Positions 9,403 to 20,973 of a stretch of 64,000 bases of DNA are shown piece after piece; the stretch's first letter is position 1, and each line of letters opens with the position of its first letter. The notes beneath the pieces are model-generated. The model was not told the origin of the DNA, did not search any database, and saw nothing but the letters and a program-made list of their open reading frames with translations. The stretch covers positions 183,372,348 through 183,436,347 of the forward strand of contig CM024753.1 of the NCBI GenBank assembly GCA_014218235.1, in the 5' to 3' direction. Origin of the DNA: Colocasia esculenta (Eukaryota > Streptophyta > Magnoliopsida > Alismatales > Araceae). Made by a program: the position numbers and the translations under genes.

Positions 9403-12400
9403 TCACAGTATGAACACCTGTTGGTGTTGGCCTTTTCCCAAGTAATTTGTTTCCTGACTTGATGCATTGGTTGGGGGATATTTGGAAAGGAATTGTTCGA
9501 TCTCGGCCACAACTTTATTTAGCCAGTCAAAGAACTTGATCTCAATGCCGATCATCTTTTCTAGGACATGCCTGCCCAAGTTTTGCTTGCATATTTGAAC
9601 GGCGTTCTCTGGATGTAGTGGTCGTGTGCATCTCATGCTGAGATCTCTCCACCTTTTGATGTAGTCCATAGCTGACCCATTATCTTGTTGCCTAGTCGCA
9701 TATAACTCGACCAGCGTGATTTCTCTTTCAGCAACATAGAATCTTTCTATGAACTTCCTTTGCATATCTGGCCAGTCTATAATGGACCCGACTGGTAAAT
9801 TTGAATACCATTCGAAAGCCAGTGCAGTTAGGGAAGACCCGAAGAATTTGAGTAAATATGACTCGTCTGTGGCCAAATCTCCCATTGCGTTGACATAATG
9901 TGCAACGTGCTCTTTTGGCGATCCTTGCCCATTGAACTTTTCAAACTTGGGTGGCTTGCTGACGCCAAGAGGTAATCTCTTTGCAGCATGGCATACAGGG
10001 TATGGAACCTGGTACACCTCAAATAGGGTTTGGTCAGACTTGTCCATTCCAGATAGTTTTGTTTCTATGATCTGTTCCAACATTTGTCTATTCATAGTTG
10101 GCATCCGGATCATGTCTGGGTGAGGAGGAGCCAACTGCATCTGAGTCATGGTGGCGGGCCCTTGAGGTGCTACTTGGCAGGTTATGGGCCGCTCTGGAGC
10201 TGTTGGGCTTGAGGTGCCCCCAGTAAGGCCTGATAATGACTGGGGCATTGTTGGTTGTAATAGGGTGTGGGGCAGGTTGATGTCAACTTGTGGTGCCCCC
10301 ACTATACCCCCTGCTTCTCTTGGTGCAAGAGTCTGGGCGTCTCTTTCTTCAATTTGTCTTTTCAACCTTTCAATCTCATGTTGATATCTTTGTATCAATG
10401 CTGCCACAACAAGGTCATATGTATGACTGCTAGGGACATCAGATATCACTTCAATTGGAGCTCCTCCCAGAGGGGTAGGTGGCAGATTGCTGATATTATC
10501 AGCTGCTATTTCATCTGCAGCCTCTTCTTGGGCCACTGAGACTATTGGGGCTTTGCCCTTGACTTCTTCCCTCCTAACAGGAGGATTCGGCCCTTCATTG
10601 AGCCTCGACAATTCATCTTGCTCAGGGGGCAGCTCCCCATGTCGACTGACCATACCAGTCATACAACATGTGTATATCTGCAGAGTTTTGTCTGTTCTTT
10701 TGGCTTCTTTGGATTCTACCTGATTCATGGGTGTCTGCATCCTTTCAGACCTACCCTTTGGCATCTCTTGGGGTAGCTGCTGATATAGAGAAATTACATT
10801 TATGGCTTTTTGCCGAGCTTCCTGTCGGGCTGTGGCTTCATGTGGGCATGGCGGATCCACCTTATACTCGCCCATTTGCAATTCCCCCTTTGTGATCAAA
10901 GACTCCATGATGTCTTTGAAAACATAGCAGTCTTCCAAAGGATGCCCCAGGATCTGATGGTATAGACAGTACCGGGGATCATCCTTCTTCCCTGCTTGCT
11001 CAAGTCTTTTGGGCACCAGTAGTGCAATTTTGTTGTATTCAATTGCCCATTCAAATAGTACCCTTGTCTTTTCCTTGGGGAATGAATATGGCTTTTTACC
11101 TTTATCCTGGAAAGGAATGATACGTCTTGGGCCTTTAGATGTGGTACTAGAGGCTCCAGTTGTAGATTTACTTGCATCTCTTAACAGCTCGAAGGCCTTA
11201 AGATTTTCAGTGTGTACCTCCTTTCTGGCAGGCTTCTTATCAATTGATTTCCCCCTTTGTCCCACAAATGGGCTACTGAGATATCTTGCTAGAAATGTTT
11301 CAATTTCTACCACAATATTATTTGTCTTGTCACCATTAGACTTCCCATGTTTGTCTAGCTGATCTGCCAAAGATGCTGCCCGGAGATTTGAATGTGAATG
11401 TCTGTTCAACAAGGATGCACGAGGCATCATCTGACAAGGCACATCTAGAGTCAAATGCCCCATTGCATCGATAAAGTCCATATCATGACATATGGGGTAT
11501 GGAGCTTGGTGAGTATTAAGTGTGGTAGTAGTATTATCACACGTTTCTGTTAACTTCACCAAACTGCTCATTAGTGCTGGATCTATTAAACTCAAGCGAT
11601 TATGGGCTGACTGTAGTTTTAACCCTTTAGCTTGTGGAAGCTCTTGCCCTATTGAATGTTTCGAAGTCTCTTGACATGAATTCAGGGGTGAAATGCCCCC
11701 AGTGTGGCTTGACATCGGCCGTGTCATTGTTGGTGGAATTTGGGGAGAGCTGATGCTGCCTTGCAATGCTTTGACTATGCTCTCTTTGCCCTTTAATGCC
11801 ATGATATATTCATCTCTTTCTTGAATCTGTTGTCTCAACATTTCAATTTCCTGTTGGCATTTCTGTAACAAGATGATCGCAGTAGGATCATGCACAGACA
11901 TGGTAGGGATGTTAGTTGTTGCCCTAACCGAAGTCTCTTTTAAGGAGACCGATGGCAACTTGCTATCTTCCTCAGATATCATTGTCATTGCAGTCGCTTT
12001 TCTGACTATTGGAGTCTTGCCATCAGTCTTTCTCCTTCTGGAGAGAGAATCTGGCTCTTTAGCGAATTTGGGTGGTTCCCCTTCTTCTTGAGAGAGAACC
12101 CCACACCGGCTAGACATGCTAGCCATATAACAGGGGAGAATGCGCAATGCACCATTTCTCTGAGCCAGTGACTCACCACAATTTTCTCTTTCTCTTTCAT
12201 TTTCTTTTCTCTTTTCAAATATTTTTGCTCTTTCTTTCCTTTGCATTTTTTCATTTTCTTTCGATTTTTCTCTTCTATTTCCTTTCTCATATTCTTTTCC
12301 TTTGTCTCTATCTTTTCCTCTTCCTTTTTCTTTCTCATTTTCATTTCTACCTTCGCAACATGATAAACCACCCTGGGCCACTTCAAGGGAAGGTTTTGCC

Positions 12401-13344
12401 ATATCATAGAAATGATCGGACATAGTCAAGCTATCCTCATTAGCTGCTTGCATAAATGAAGGGACAAATATTGGACCCCTCCTCTGCAGTAGGGGCATGT
12501 AAGCCAGACGCTCCAGATTGGCTGCCTTGTTGTGGTATGCAGTGTAGCAGAAAATACTCCCTTGTCGTGCATAAGATTTGAACATTAGCACGGGAGGTGT
12601 TGGAGCTAGCTGATCAACACCTATTTTGCCTTTTGCATTTGTCTCATTGTCTTTGTCATGCTGTTGCTTTATCAGTTGAAGGGCTTGGGTCTTCTTAGGC
12701 ACCCAAATTTGCTTGAATTTGATTGGCTTTGGGGCCACTTTACTTTTGACGGTGTTGTACATTTCTCTCTTTCCTTCTAATGCTTGGAAGGAGTTTCTTG
12801 TTGGCACAGTTGGCACCATTTGATTTGGTTCCATTATAGCACGGCTGCTCTGCAGATGGATTCTGATGTTGCCGACTAGCATGCTCTTTCCAGAGCTAGA
12901 GACACGTGCTTTGAGGGGAGTGACAGTTGTAGCCTTCACAACATTGACTTGATGCCCCCTGGGTCCATTGGTCTTCCCAGCACTAGCTTGATGCCCCCTG
13001 GGTCCCTTGGTCTTCCCAGTACTACCTTGATGCCCCCTGGGTCCCTTGTCACTTCTTCCGTTGCCCCGGTCCACATGATGAACCTGGCAGCTGACTGTCT
13101 TTGGTGCCTCTTCGGTTATCTCATCACTGTTGTTGTGTAGCACTTGGACGAAGGCCACCCCCAAGAAGTTGGGGAACTCAACAACCGGAGGAAAGCTTCT
13201 GAAACGGGTCGGCACGGCTAGGTAGCCATACCTGGCATGATCTTGGACAACCAGGGGTCTAAAACGTACCCCAACCATTGCTCCGTTAGTACCCCTGTTA
13301 GTCAATTCAAAATAATAGTTAGTATTGATTATGCAAGGCCACAT
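9403..13344 (-). CDS. gag: Large gag polyprotein with internal tandem duplication (1313 aa)
   Basis: Structural protein of the gag-only element, expected to form cytoplasmic particles around its RNA. Order from the N terminus: a leader with three KGPRGHQ repeats; a highly charged K/E/R-rich stretch (about 12190-12345); then two tandem copies of one module. Copy 1 (from about 12150) has a coiled coil (11800-11890) and a zinc knuckle CLYHQILGHPLEDC (10928-10978), but lacks most of the retrotransposon gag core. Copy 2 (from about 10685) has a coiled coil (10325-10420) and an intact core with AFEWYSNL and the WPDMQRKFIERFY region (about 9560-9990). Its zinc knuckle lies out of frame downstream. 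The start is only about 50 bp from the putative primer site. An uninterrupted frame of this length argues for recent activity or selection. No pol follows. Confidence 0.85.
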   Translation of the reverse strand: MWPCIINTNYYFELTNRGTNGAMVGVRFRPLVVQDHARYGYLAVPTRFRSFPPVVEFPNFLGVAFVQVLHNNSDEITEEAPKTVSCQVHHVDRGNGRSDKGPRGHQGSTGKTKGPRGHQASAGKTNGPRGHQVNVVKATTVTPLKARVSSSGKSMLVGNIRIHLQSSRAIMEPNQMVPTVPTRNSFQALEGKREMYNTVKSKVAPKPIKFKQIWVPKKTQALQLIKQQHDKDNETNAKGKIGVDQLAPTPPVLMFKSYARQGSIFCYTAYHNKAANLERLAYMPLLQRRGPIFVPSFMQAANEDSLTMSDHFYDMAKPSLEVAQGGLSCCEGRNENEKEKGRGKDRDKGKEYEKGNRREKSKENEKMQRKERAKIFEKRKENERERENCGESLAQRNGALRILPCYMASMSSRCGVLSQEEGEPPKFAKEPDSLSRRRKTDGKTPIVRKATAMTMISEEDSKLPSVSLKETSVRATTNIPTMSVHDPTAIILLQKCQQEIEMLRQQIQERDEYIMALKGKESIVKALQGSISSPQIPPTMTRPMSSHTGGISPLNSCQETSKHSIGQELPQAKGLKLQSAHNRLSLIDPALMSSLVKLTETCDNTTTTLNTHQAPYPICHDMDFIDAMGHLTLDVPCQMMPRASLLNRHSHSNLRAASLADQLDKHGKSNGDKTNNIVVEIETFLARYLSSPFVGQRGKSIDKKPARKEVHTENLKAFELLRDASKSTTGASSTTSKGPRRIIPFQDKGKKPYSFPKEKTRVLFEWAIEYNKIALLVPKRLEQAGKKDDPRYCLYHQILGHPLEDCYVFKDIMESLITKGELQMGEYKVDPPCPHEATARQEARQKAINVISLYQQLPQEMPKGRSERMQTPMNQVESKEAKRTDKTLQIYTCCMTGMVSRHGELPPEQDELSRLNEGPNPPVRREEVKGKAPIVSVAQEEAADEIAADNISNLPPTPLGGAPIEVISDVPSSHTYDLVVAALIQRYQHEIERLKRQIEERDAQTLAPREAGGIVGAPQVDINLPHTLLQPTMPQSLSGLTGGTSSPTAPERPITCQVAPQGPATMTQMQLAPPHPDMIRMPTMNRQMLEQIIETKLSGMDKSDQTLFEVYQVPYPVCHAAKRLPLGVSKPPKFEKFNGQGSPKEHVAHYVNAMGDLATDESYLLKFFGSSLTALAFEWYSNLPVGSIIDWPDMQRKFIERFYVAEREITLVELYATRQQDNGSAMDYIKRWRDLSMRCTRPLHPENAVQICKQNLGRHVLEKMIGIEIKFFDWLNKVVAEIEQFLSKYPPTNASSQETNYLGKGQHQQVFIL

Positions 13345-13380
13345 GGCTTTCTATTCTGGCGAAGAGATGAAGGGAAGTTT

Positions 13381-13399
13381 GGTCCCACCGGGCGTGCCA
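13381..13399 (-). other. Putative primer binding site of the gag-only element
   Basis: On the minus strand TGGCACGCCCGGTGGGACC lies between the presumed LTR end (...TTTCCA) and gag. It begins TGG, as expected for the complement of a tRNA 3' CCA end. I could not assign the tRNA. This site sets my estimate of the LTR edge at about 13405. Confidence 0.45.
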
Positions 13400-14034
13400 C
13401 GCGGTGGAAATGGAAAATTTATCAATTTAAAAATCTATTTATCATGTTGCTCTTTTCTCATGGCTGCGCATTGTAAATTCAAATCCCATCGGATGCTACA
13501 CGAGCAATGGTGACGAGAGATAACCCTACAATTGCAGAGCGTGGGCGTGCCAGTCACCGAGGTGACAATAAATGGTCTGCCTCCGAGAGTCGGAGGGCTT
13601 TAGGTCTGTTGTGCGCACCATTTGACTTCGTCCAATGAAAGTGAGGATCGGGTCGGGACCAAAATCCCGTCGTTGCCTAAGCGCAACGACGTTAATTACA
13701 TCTCTTTAGAAAGAGAAAACCCTTGATTAATCGCCAGATTAAAAAGCCTTGTGACCTTGAAACGGAAACATCCGATAAAGATGTGCAGTGAAACTACAAA
13801 ATTGCAGTTGGGATTACGAGAGAGTTGAATGTGTGTGCTCTTCATCTTTTAAAGGTCAATTTGCATGCTTGTTTGTTTGTTCTTTTATTTATTACACAAC
13901 CTTTCTATTTAGCAATGCAATGACTTTGACATATGCTTTGATTATCATGATTCTTTTCATGATTCGATCTCATTTGACTCTTATATGCCTAAACATCGTC
14001 ATGCACAATCCATTTGATTCGGCAAGCAAAATGA

Positions 14035-14240
14035 TTCAGCGCTAAAACCATTCTGCGAAAGCGATTCGGCAAGGGCGAATCGGCAGCCAAACCCCTTCTG
14101 CAGGGGGGGCGAATCAGCAGGGATGAATCGGCAGCCAGACCCATTCTGCAGGGGCGAATCGGCAGCTAGACCCATTCTGCATGGGGGCGAATCGGCAGGG
14201 GCGAATCGGCAGAGGTGAATCTGCAGCACTGTTCACAAGC
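14035..14240. repeat. Short repeat rich in GCGAATCGGCAG
   Basis: Five or so copies of a 35-50 bp unit containing GCGAATCGGCAG and CAGACCCATTCTGCA. GCGAATCGGCAG also occurs inside the 164 bp unit downstream, so the two arrays may share an origin. Confidence 0.7.
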
Positions 14241-14439
14241 CAAAGTGATTCGGCAGCCCTTGCCATGCACAAAACACGGGGAAAACGAAGGACTCAAAGG
14301 CCGGGTTGGAAAGAAATGGCCTACAGACCATGAAAGGGTTCTGTTCAATTCCAGACGGGGCGTGGGAATTAAGTTATCCGGCCCTTTTGTCCAAAATGTC
14401 AAATCATGGTGATTTTGCGGCCCTATTTGTGCACAGTTC

Positions 14440-16545
14440 TCAAAATCTAGGAATAATCTGAGCATCCAGTTGGGCTGACAGACCATTTACCCTGCAAGGA
14501 ATCCATCTATGAGCTTGAACTAGGCGTGGGTATTATTTATCCAACCCTTTATGTTCAAAACTGCAAGAAACAGCGAATCGGCAGCACCTTGGGGACACGG
14601 TTCTCGAAATCCAGAAATGATCTGAGCGTCTGGTCAGGCTGACGAGCTATTTAACATATGAAGAATCTGTCTATAGGCTTGAACCGGGCATGGGTATTGT
14701 TTACCCGACCCTTCATGTTCAAAACTGCAAGAAACAGCGAATCGGCAGCACTTTGGGGGCACGGTTCTCAAAATCCAGAAATGATCTGAGCGTCCGGTCG
14801 GGCTGACGGACTATTTAACATATGAAGAATCCATCTATAGGCTTGAAACGGGCGTGGGTATTGTATACCGAACCCTTCATGTTCAAAACTGCAAGAAACA
14901 GCGAATCGGCAGCACTTTGGGGACACAGTTCTCAAAATCCAGAAATGATCTGAGTGTCCGGTCAGGCTGACGGGCTATTTAACATATGAAGAATCTGTCT
15001 GTAGGCTTGAACCGGGCATGGGTATTGCTTATCCGACCCTTCATGTTCAAAACTGCAAGAAACAGCGAATCGGCAGCACTTTGGGGGCACGGTTCTCAAA
15101 ATCCAGAAATGATCTGAGCGTCCGGTCGGGCTGACGGACTATTTAACATATGAAGAATCCATCTATAGTCTTGAACCGGGCGTGGGTATTGTATACCGAA
15201 CCCTTCATGTTCAAAACCGCAAGAGACAGCGAATCGGCAGCAATTTGGGGACCCGGTTCTCAAAATCCAGAAATGATCAGATCGTCCGGTCAGGCTGACG
15301 GGATTCAACATATGAAGAATCCATCTATGGGTCTGAATAGGGCATGGGGATTGTATACCGAACCATTCATGTTCAAAACCTCAAGAGATAACGAATCGGC
15401 AGCACTTTGGGGACCCGGTTCTCAAAATCCAGAAATGATCTGATCGTCCGGTCAGGCTGACGGGCTATTCAACATATGAATTCATTTATGGGTCTGAACC
15501 GAGCATGGGTATTGTATACCGAACCCTTCATGTTCAAAACCTCAAGAGACAGCGAATCGGCAGCACTTTGGGGACCCGGTTCTCAAAATCCAGAGATGAC
15601 CTGAGTGTCCGGTCGGGCTGACGGGATATTCAACATATGGAGAATCCATCCATGGGCCTGAACCGGGCATGGGTATTATATACCGAACCCTTCATGTTCA
15701 AAGCCACCCGGAAAAGCGATTCGGCAGCACTTCGGGGACACGATTCTCAAAATCCAGAGATGACTTGAGTGTCCGGTCGGGATGAAGGGCTATTCAACAT
15801 ATGGAGAATCCATCCATGGGCCTGAACCGGGCATGGGTATTATATACCGAACCCTTCATGTTCAAAGCCACCCGGAAAAGCGATTCAGCAGCACTTCGGG
15901 GACACGGTTCTCAAAATCCAGAGATGACCCAAGTGTCCGGTCGGGCTGACGGGCTATTCAACATATGGAGAATCCATCCATGGGCCTGAACCGGGCATGG
16001 GTATTATATACCGAACCCTTCATGTTCAAAGCCACCCGAAAAAGTGATTCGGCAGCACTTCGGGGACACGGTTCTCAAAATCCAGAGATGTCCTGAGTGT
16101 TCGGTCGAGCTGACGGGCTATTCAACATATTGAGAATCCATCCAAGGGCCTGAACCGGGCATGGGTATTATATACCGAACCCTTCATGTTCAAAGCCACC
16201 CGAAAAAGCGATTCGGCAGCACTTCGGGGACACGGTTCTCAAAATCCAGAGATGACCTGAGTGTCCGGTCGGGCTGACGGGCTATTGAACATATGGAGAA
16301 TCCATCCATGGGCCTGAACCGGGCATGGGTATTATATACCGAACCCTTCATGTTCAAAGCCACCCGAAAAAGCGATTCGGCAGCACTTCGGGGACACGGT
16401 TCTCAAAATCCAGAGATGACCTGAGTGTCCGGTCGGGCTGACGGGCTATTCAACATATGGAGAATCCATCCATGGGCCTGAACCGGGCATGGGTATTATA
16501 TACCGAACCCTTCATGTTCAAAGCTACCCGGAAAAGCAATTCGGC
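14440..16545. repeat. Tandem array of the ~160-164 bp unit (right LTR)
   Basis: About thirteen units, the same family as 1-2015 and collinear with it. Left-hand units carry ...GTTTACCCGACCC or GTATACCGAACCC; right-hand ones carry ATTATATACCGAACCC. Two subtypes are therefore arranged in blocks. Confidence 0.9.
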
Positions 16546-17861
16546 AGGATTTGAGACAGTAAAACAGAGGCAGTGATAAGGGGATTTGAACAGTGCCTTG
16601 ACTGCTCCTATACCCATTAAAGGAGGCACATACATGGCCCTACATGAGCTCCTTGTATTGGGCTTTCAACAGTGATGGTTAGACCACAAAATCTAGAGAG
16701 AGAAACACCGAAGAAAGGGGTCTATTGAAGCAAAAGATGACATGGCAGTGGGTGGTTCCTCATGGACTGCCCTTGATGGGCTGAGGAATACCCAGCCGCC
16801 CTTCTCATTGCTCCAGGTGAGGTGATGGGGATATTCTTATGCAAACATGAACAAACCAAAAAGGGGAGAAGGGATCATCCACTTCGGTTATGCACAATAG
16901 AAGAAAGAAAAATTATTAAACAATGGGGGATGGGAAGCATGCATACATGATTTTAGGAACCTATGCTAACCACAACCGGGAGGGGGCCAAGCACACAACA
17001 AAAAGAAATAGAGGAAAATGGAGAGATCTTTTACTGTTGGAGATGAGGGATACATGAGAGAACAACATAAAAGAAAACAAGAAACAAAAGCATGGGGACT
17101 GCCATGGCAGTCCCCTCACCCTCCCTTGCTTCTCTTGCTCACCCCTCTTCTCTTTCTCTTCTTTCAACTTCTCTTCTTTCTAGGAATACAGGTGGGCATC
17201 CAGTTGGGAGAGGCTCTTTTCCCTCTCCTTTTCTTTGTCTCTTTAGCAAGCCCAGAAGCCCCCTTCACGTAGCAACTGGGCTGGCCTCTTTCCTCATGTT
17301 CTCTTCAACTTTCATTCCAGGTAAGCAGCCAGTAGGAGGGAAGAAGGGAGGAAGCCTCCTGCACCCTTCTGCTCCAAGCCTCCTCCGTAACAAGTTGAAG
17401 AAGATCCTGCAGCCGCTCCTTCTTCCTTCTGTAGCCAGCAAGGTGCTCCCTCTCTTCTGCTAGCACCCAGCCCAAAGATCAGGAGGAAAACTTCTTCTGC
17501 CCTCCTCCGTAACCAGCAGAATGGGAGTAAGGAGAGAAGAACCCAGCCCCCTCTGCCTTCTGCCTTCCCAGCCAAGAAAAGGGACCAGCAGGAAGCTTTT
17601 TCACCCTCTCCTCACGCAGGCCAGCCACTTGGAGAAGAAGCTTCCAGCCCCTGTTCACGCTGCTGCTATAGCAGCCTTTTGTCTGGGTAGTGGGGGGTGC
17701 TAAGTTTGCTTAGGCTCACCTCCTTACCTAGGGTATATGGGCCACTAGGTAATGGGCTTGCTTTGGGTCTGTTTAAGGGACTTTTTAGTGGGATCTTTTA
17801 GGGGGTAGCTGGGACATTAATTAAATGCAAGCCCACTGTGCTATATTTTTTGGTGTCCACA

Positions 17862-18795
17862 TTGCTTCTCCTACTTCTTCTTGGATTTCTTGGGCTTCGC
17901 CAATAATGGCTTCACCCTCAGCCACTGAGGACTTGGTCCATATACCTCCAACCAATGAGAATCCACTTTTCTTTAAGTTTCTGCTTCAAATAGCCTGACC
18001 CATTTTCTCTGACACTGCTCCAGATAAATTGATGCCAAAATGTTGAAATACCTTGGTGAGCAGATGTACATATGGTAGGGATACATTTAGCTTTCTCTTC
18101 TTGTCCTAAACCTGAGCGGATGCAAACTTCATCCTTTGTATTATAACCTCCGCCATATTTATGTCCTGGTTCTGAATAGCCCAGAACATCAAGTCTGAGT
18201 CTGCTTTTGTACAAGTCGAGTAGGTGGCACTCCTAGGGACCAGAATCTGGCACACTATGAAATGTAGAATCCGGTTGAATGCATTCGGCTGGTTGATGTC
18301 TATCTTTCCATCCTTTAGTTTGTACTCGGGACCAGCAATCCCTAATCCCTTCGCCAGGATATCCACAGTGTGAACCCCACTGTGACCAGTGGTGCAAACT
18401 CCAAATAAAGTTTCCAAAAGCTCATAGGTAATCTTAATCTGGGTTCCTTTGACAGTGGATGTCAAGGACCCGTCCTCCTCAGTCTTTAAACAAACATAAA
18501 ATACCTTTACTAGGTCTGGATAACTCACCTCTGACAGAGTTGCCAACTTCGTCCATTTCATCCTCTCCATTGCTGCAATGATGCTGCCCATTCCATTCTT
18601 CTGCAAGTCTGCAACGTCCACTGCCTTGTTGCCACAGACCTTGATCTTCACAGTGGTATACCTTTCTTGCTGCTCAGTGGTAAGAAACGTAGCTCCGTAG
18701 CCCCCGACGCTGTCGGATACACCAGACGCGACCATGGATTTGAATGGGGAAAGTTTCTGGATAATTGGAATGAGGAAAGGAGCAGAAGCCCTCAA
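17862..18795 (-). pseudogene. Extra ORF of element A (putative plant transposon protein domain), truncated
   Basis: Reading from 18795, the frame resembles the plant transposon-associated domain found 3' of pol in SIRE-like elements: a segment around VFYVCLKTEEDGSLTSTVKG, then NRILHFIVCQILVPRS, which matches LNRMIHQIFTTCIAPKHGS in element B. A stop follows ...FASAQV near 18106. The same frame continues past it and a second stop, and is open up to the LTR at 17861. The function of this protein in retrotransposons is unknown. Confidence 0.7.
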
Positions 18796-19153
18796 GAGAT
18801 TTTTCGTGGGAAGGAGTTGGAAGCTTCAAAATTCCAGAGAGTTGATGTCGGAGTCGATAGGGTATCGTCTCAGGCAAGTTGAAGGAGAAGAGAGCGGGAG
18901 GTGAATCGTTGTAACACAGATTTTGGGTTTTTATCAAAAAGAGTAAAGTAACTTTTTCGAAACAAAAGGTGCCATAACGGCAAAAACGACAACGTGACCA
19001 GTTTGAGAGGAATAAATACCTTAAAATTAATCGAACCGACTCAGATAAGTAAGAAACAAGTAATATTTTAATGAGATTTTTCTTAACTACAGGGGAGAGA
19101 AAATTTGGTAATTCTGAAATAATTTATATTTTAGTTTTATACAGATAAATCTT

Positions 19154-20878
19154 TCACAATTTACACATGCCTAGTTCCCTTCTAAGATGAGTAAATCTCT
19201 CTTCAGGTAAGGCCTTTGTGAAGATATCTGCTAACTGACTTTATGTATCTACAAAAGAAATACTTATATTACCATTAGCTACATGATCACGAATAAAATG
19301 GTACCTAACCTCAATGTGCTTTGTCCTTGAATGCTGGACTGGATTCTTGGTAAGATTTATTGCACTTGTGTTGTCGCACAGTAATGGAATTGTCTTGATC
19401 TGAAGTCCATAATCCTCAAGTTGTTGTTTAATCCACAATAATTATGTACAATAGCTTCCAACAGCCACGTACTCAGCTTCAGCTGTAGATAGTGCTACTG
19501 AATTTTGCTTCTTTGAGGACCACGAAATCAGACATCCTGCAAAAAATTGACAACATCCACTGGTGCTTTTCCTATCTACCTTGCATCCAGCATAGTCAGC
19601 ATCAGAATATCCTACTAAATTAATTTCACATGAATTTGGGTACCATAATCTTAGATCATGAGTTTTGGCTAAGTATCTAAAGATCCTTTTAACACAAATT
19701 AAATGAGACTCTTTAGGATCTGCCTGGTACCTAGCACACATACATACGCTAAACAATATATCAGGTCTACTTGCTGTTAAATAGAGTAATGAACCTATCA
19801 TATCTCTGTAAAGTTTCTGATCTACTTTCTTACCATTTTTGTCACTGTCTAGCCTTGTTGATGTGCTCATAGGTGTTGACAGTGGCTTGGCATTTTCAAA
19901 TCCAAACTTCTTTAGTAATTCTTTGGTGTACTTGGCTTGACAGATGTGAGATCCTTCCTTTCCTTGTTTGATTTGCAATCCGAGGAAGTAGTTGAGCTCC
20001 CCCATCATGCTCATTTCAAATTCTCCCTGCATAAGCTTTTCAAAATACTTGTAAAGAGATTCATCAGTAGAGTCAAATATTATATCATCAACATATATTT
20101 GAACAAGTAACACATTTTTAAGTTTAGACTTAATGAATAATATGCTATCTACTTTTCCTCTAATGAAACCATGATTTAACAAAAATGAACTAAGCCTTTC
20201 ATACCAAGCTCTAGGTGATTGCTTTAGTCCATATAAGTCTTTATGCAACTTAAAAACATGATTTGAAAAATCCATGTCATCAAAACTAGGTGGTTGTTCT
20301 ACATATACCTCTTCCTTTATAAAACCATTTAGAAAAGTAGATTTTACATCCATTTGAAAGAGTTTTAAATTTAATGCAAAAGCATATGCAAGTAAAATCC
20401 TAATTGCCTCAAGTCTAGCCACTAGTGCATAGGTTTCATCGAAATCTATGCCTTCCTCTTGGGAATATCCTTGAGCTACCAATCTGGCATTGTTTCTTAT
20501 GATCACACCAGCTTCATCCAATTTGTTCCTGAACACCCATTTGGTGCCAATCACAGGATGATCTGATGGTCTCGGAACAAGAGACCATACTTGGTTTCTC
20601 TTGAACTGATTTAGTTCATCTTGCATGGCTAATATCCAAGATTCCTCAGTCAGTGCTTCATTGACCGTCTTAGGCTCTATTTGAGATACAAAAGCTAAAT
20701 AATCACATGGAATTACATTACCTCTTGTTCTTACCCCAACAGATGGATCTCCAATTATGTTGTCCAGTGGGTGATCCTTCTTATACTTCCATTCCTTTGG
20801 AAGATTGTCCTGTGATGTATCCTTTTGTTGTAGATCTTCCTTGTCCTCAATCGATGTGTTCTTTAGCTTCTTGGACAA
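19154..20878 (-). pseudogene. pol: Element A reverse transcriptase and RNase H, with nonsense codons
   Basis: The open part 19442-20878 has the Copia RT hallmarks: WVFRNKLDEAG, ARLVAQGYSQ, QMDVKSTFLNG, LYGLKQSPRAWY and the catalytic YVDDIIF. It continues into RNase H with GYSDADYAG and STAEAEY. The reading stops at 19442 (TAA in place of a probable glutamine codon) although homology continues in frame (LLWIKQQL..., LCDNTSAINLTKNP) to another stop near 19241. The true end, ...LGMCKL, is at 19154. These two stops would yield truncated RNase H. Copies DNA from element RNA in the family. Confidence 0.85.
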
Positions 20879-20973
20879 TTCATCTGTATCATCAATATCA
20901 CTATCTACTTCTTTCTCAAGGAAGGGTTAGTTTCATCAAAAATAATATGCACTGATTGCTCAATTAATAAAGT

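Larger units (their letters stand above)
1..17861 (-). mobile_element. Gag-only LTR retrotransposon (TR-GAG / LARD-like), 3' end cut by window
   Basis: Two long direct copies, 1-3326 and about 13405-17861, flank an internal region with only gag coding. Both copies end in the same ...GTGTCCACA, giving TGTGGACACC as the LTR start on the minus strand. Window base 1 aligns with about 14541 of the right copy, so the left LTR lacks its U5 side. Gag runs on the minus strand, so the right copy is the 5' LTR. I find no protease, reverse transcriptase, RNase H or integrase motif between 3327 and 13400 on either strand. Plant elements with LTRs and only gag are known as TR-GAG; they are thought to borrow pol from relatives. 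The target duplication cannot be checked because the left end is outside the window. Confidence 0.85.
13405..17861 (-). repeat. 5' LTR of the gag-only element
   Basis: About 4.46 kb. The right end, 17861, is certain from comparison with 3326. The left end is inferred from the primer site. It contains a short GCGAATCGGCAG-rich repeat (14035-14240), the ~164 bp array (about 14440-16540) and the same 1.3 kb unique part as the left LTR. The flank at 17862 is coding DNA of another element. Confidence 0.75.

Noticed and set aside
12147..12425. Plus-strand frame rich in F, L and S
   Set aside because: Antisense of the K/E-rich part of gag.
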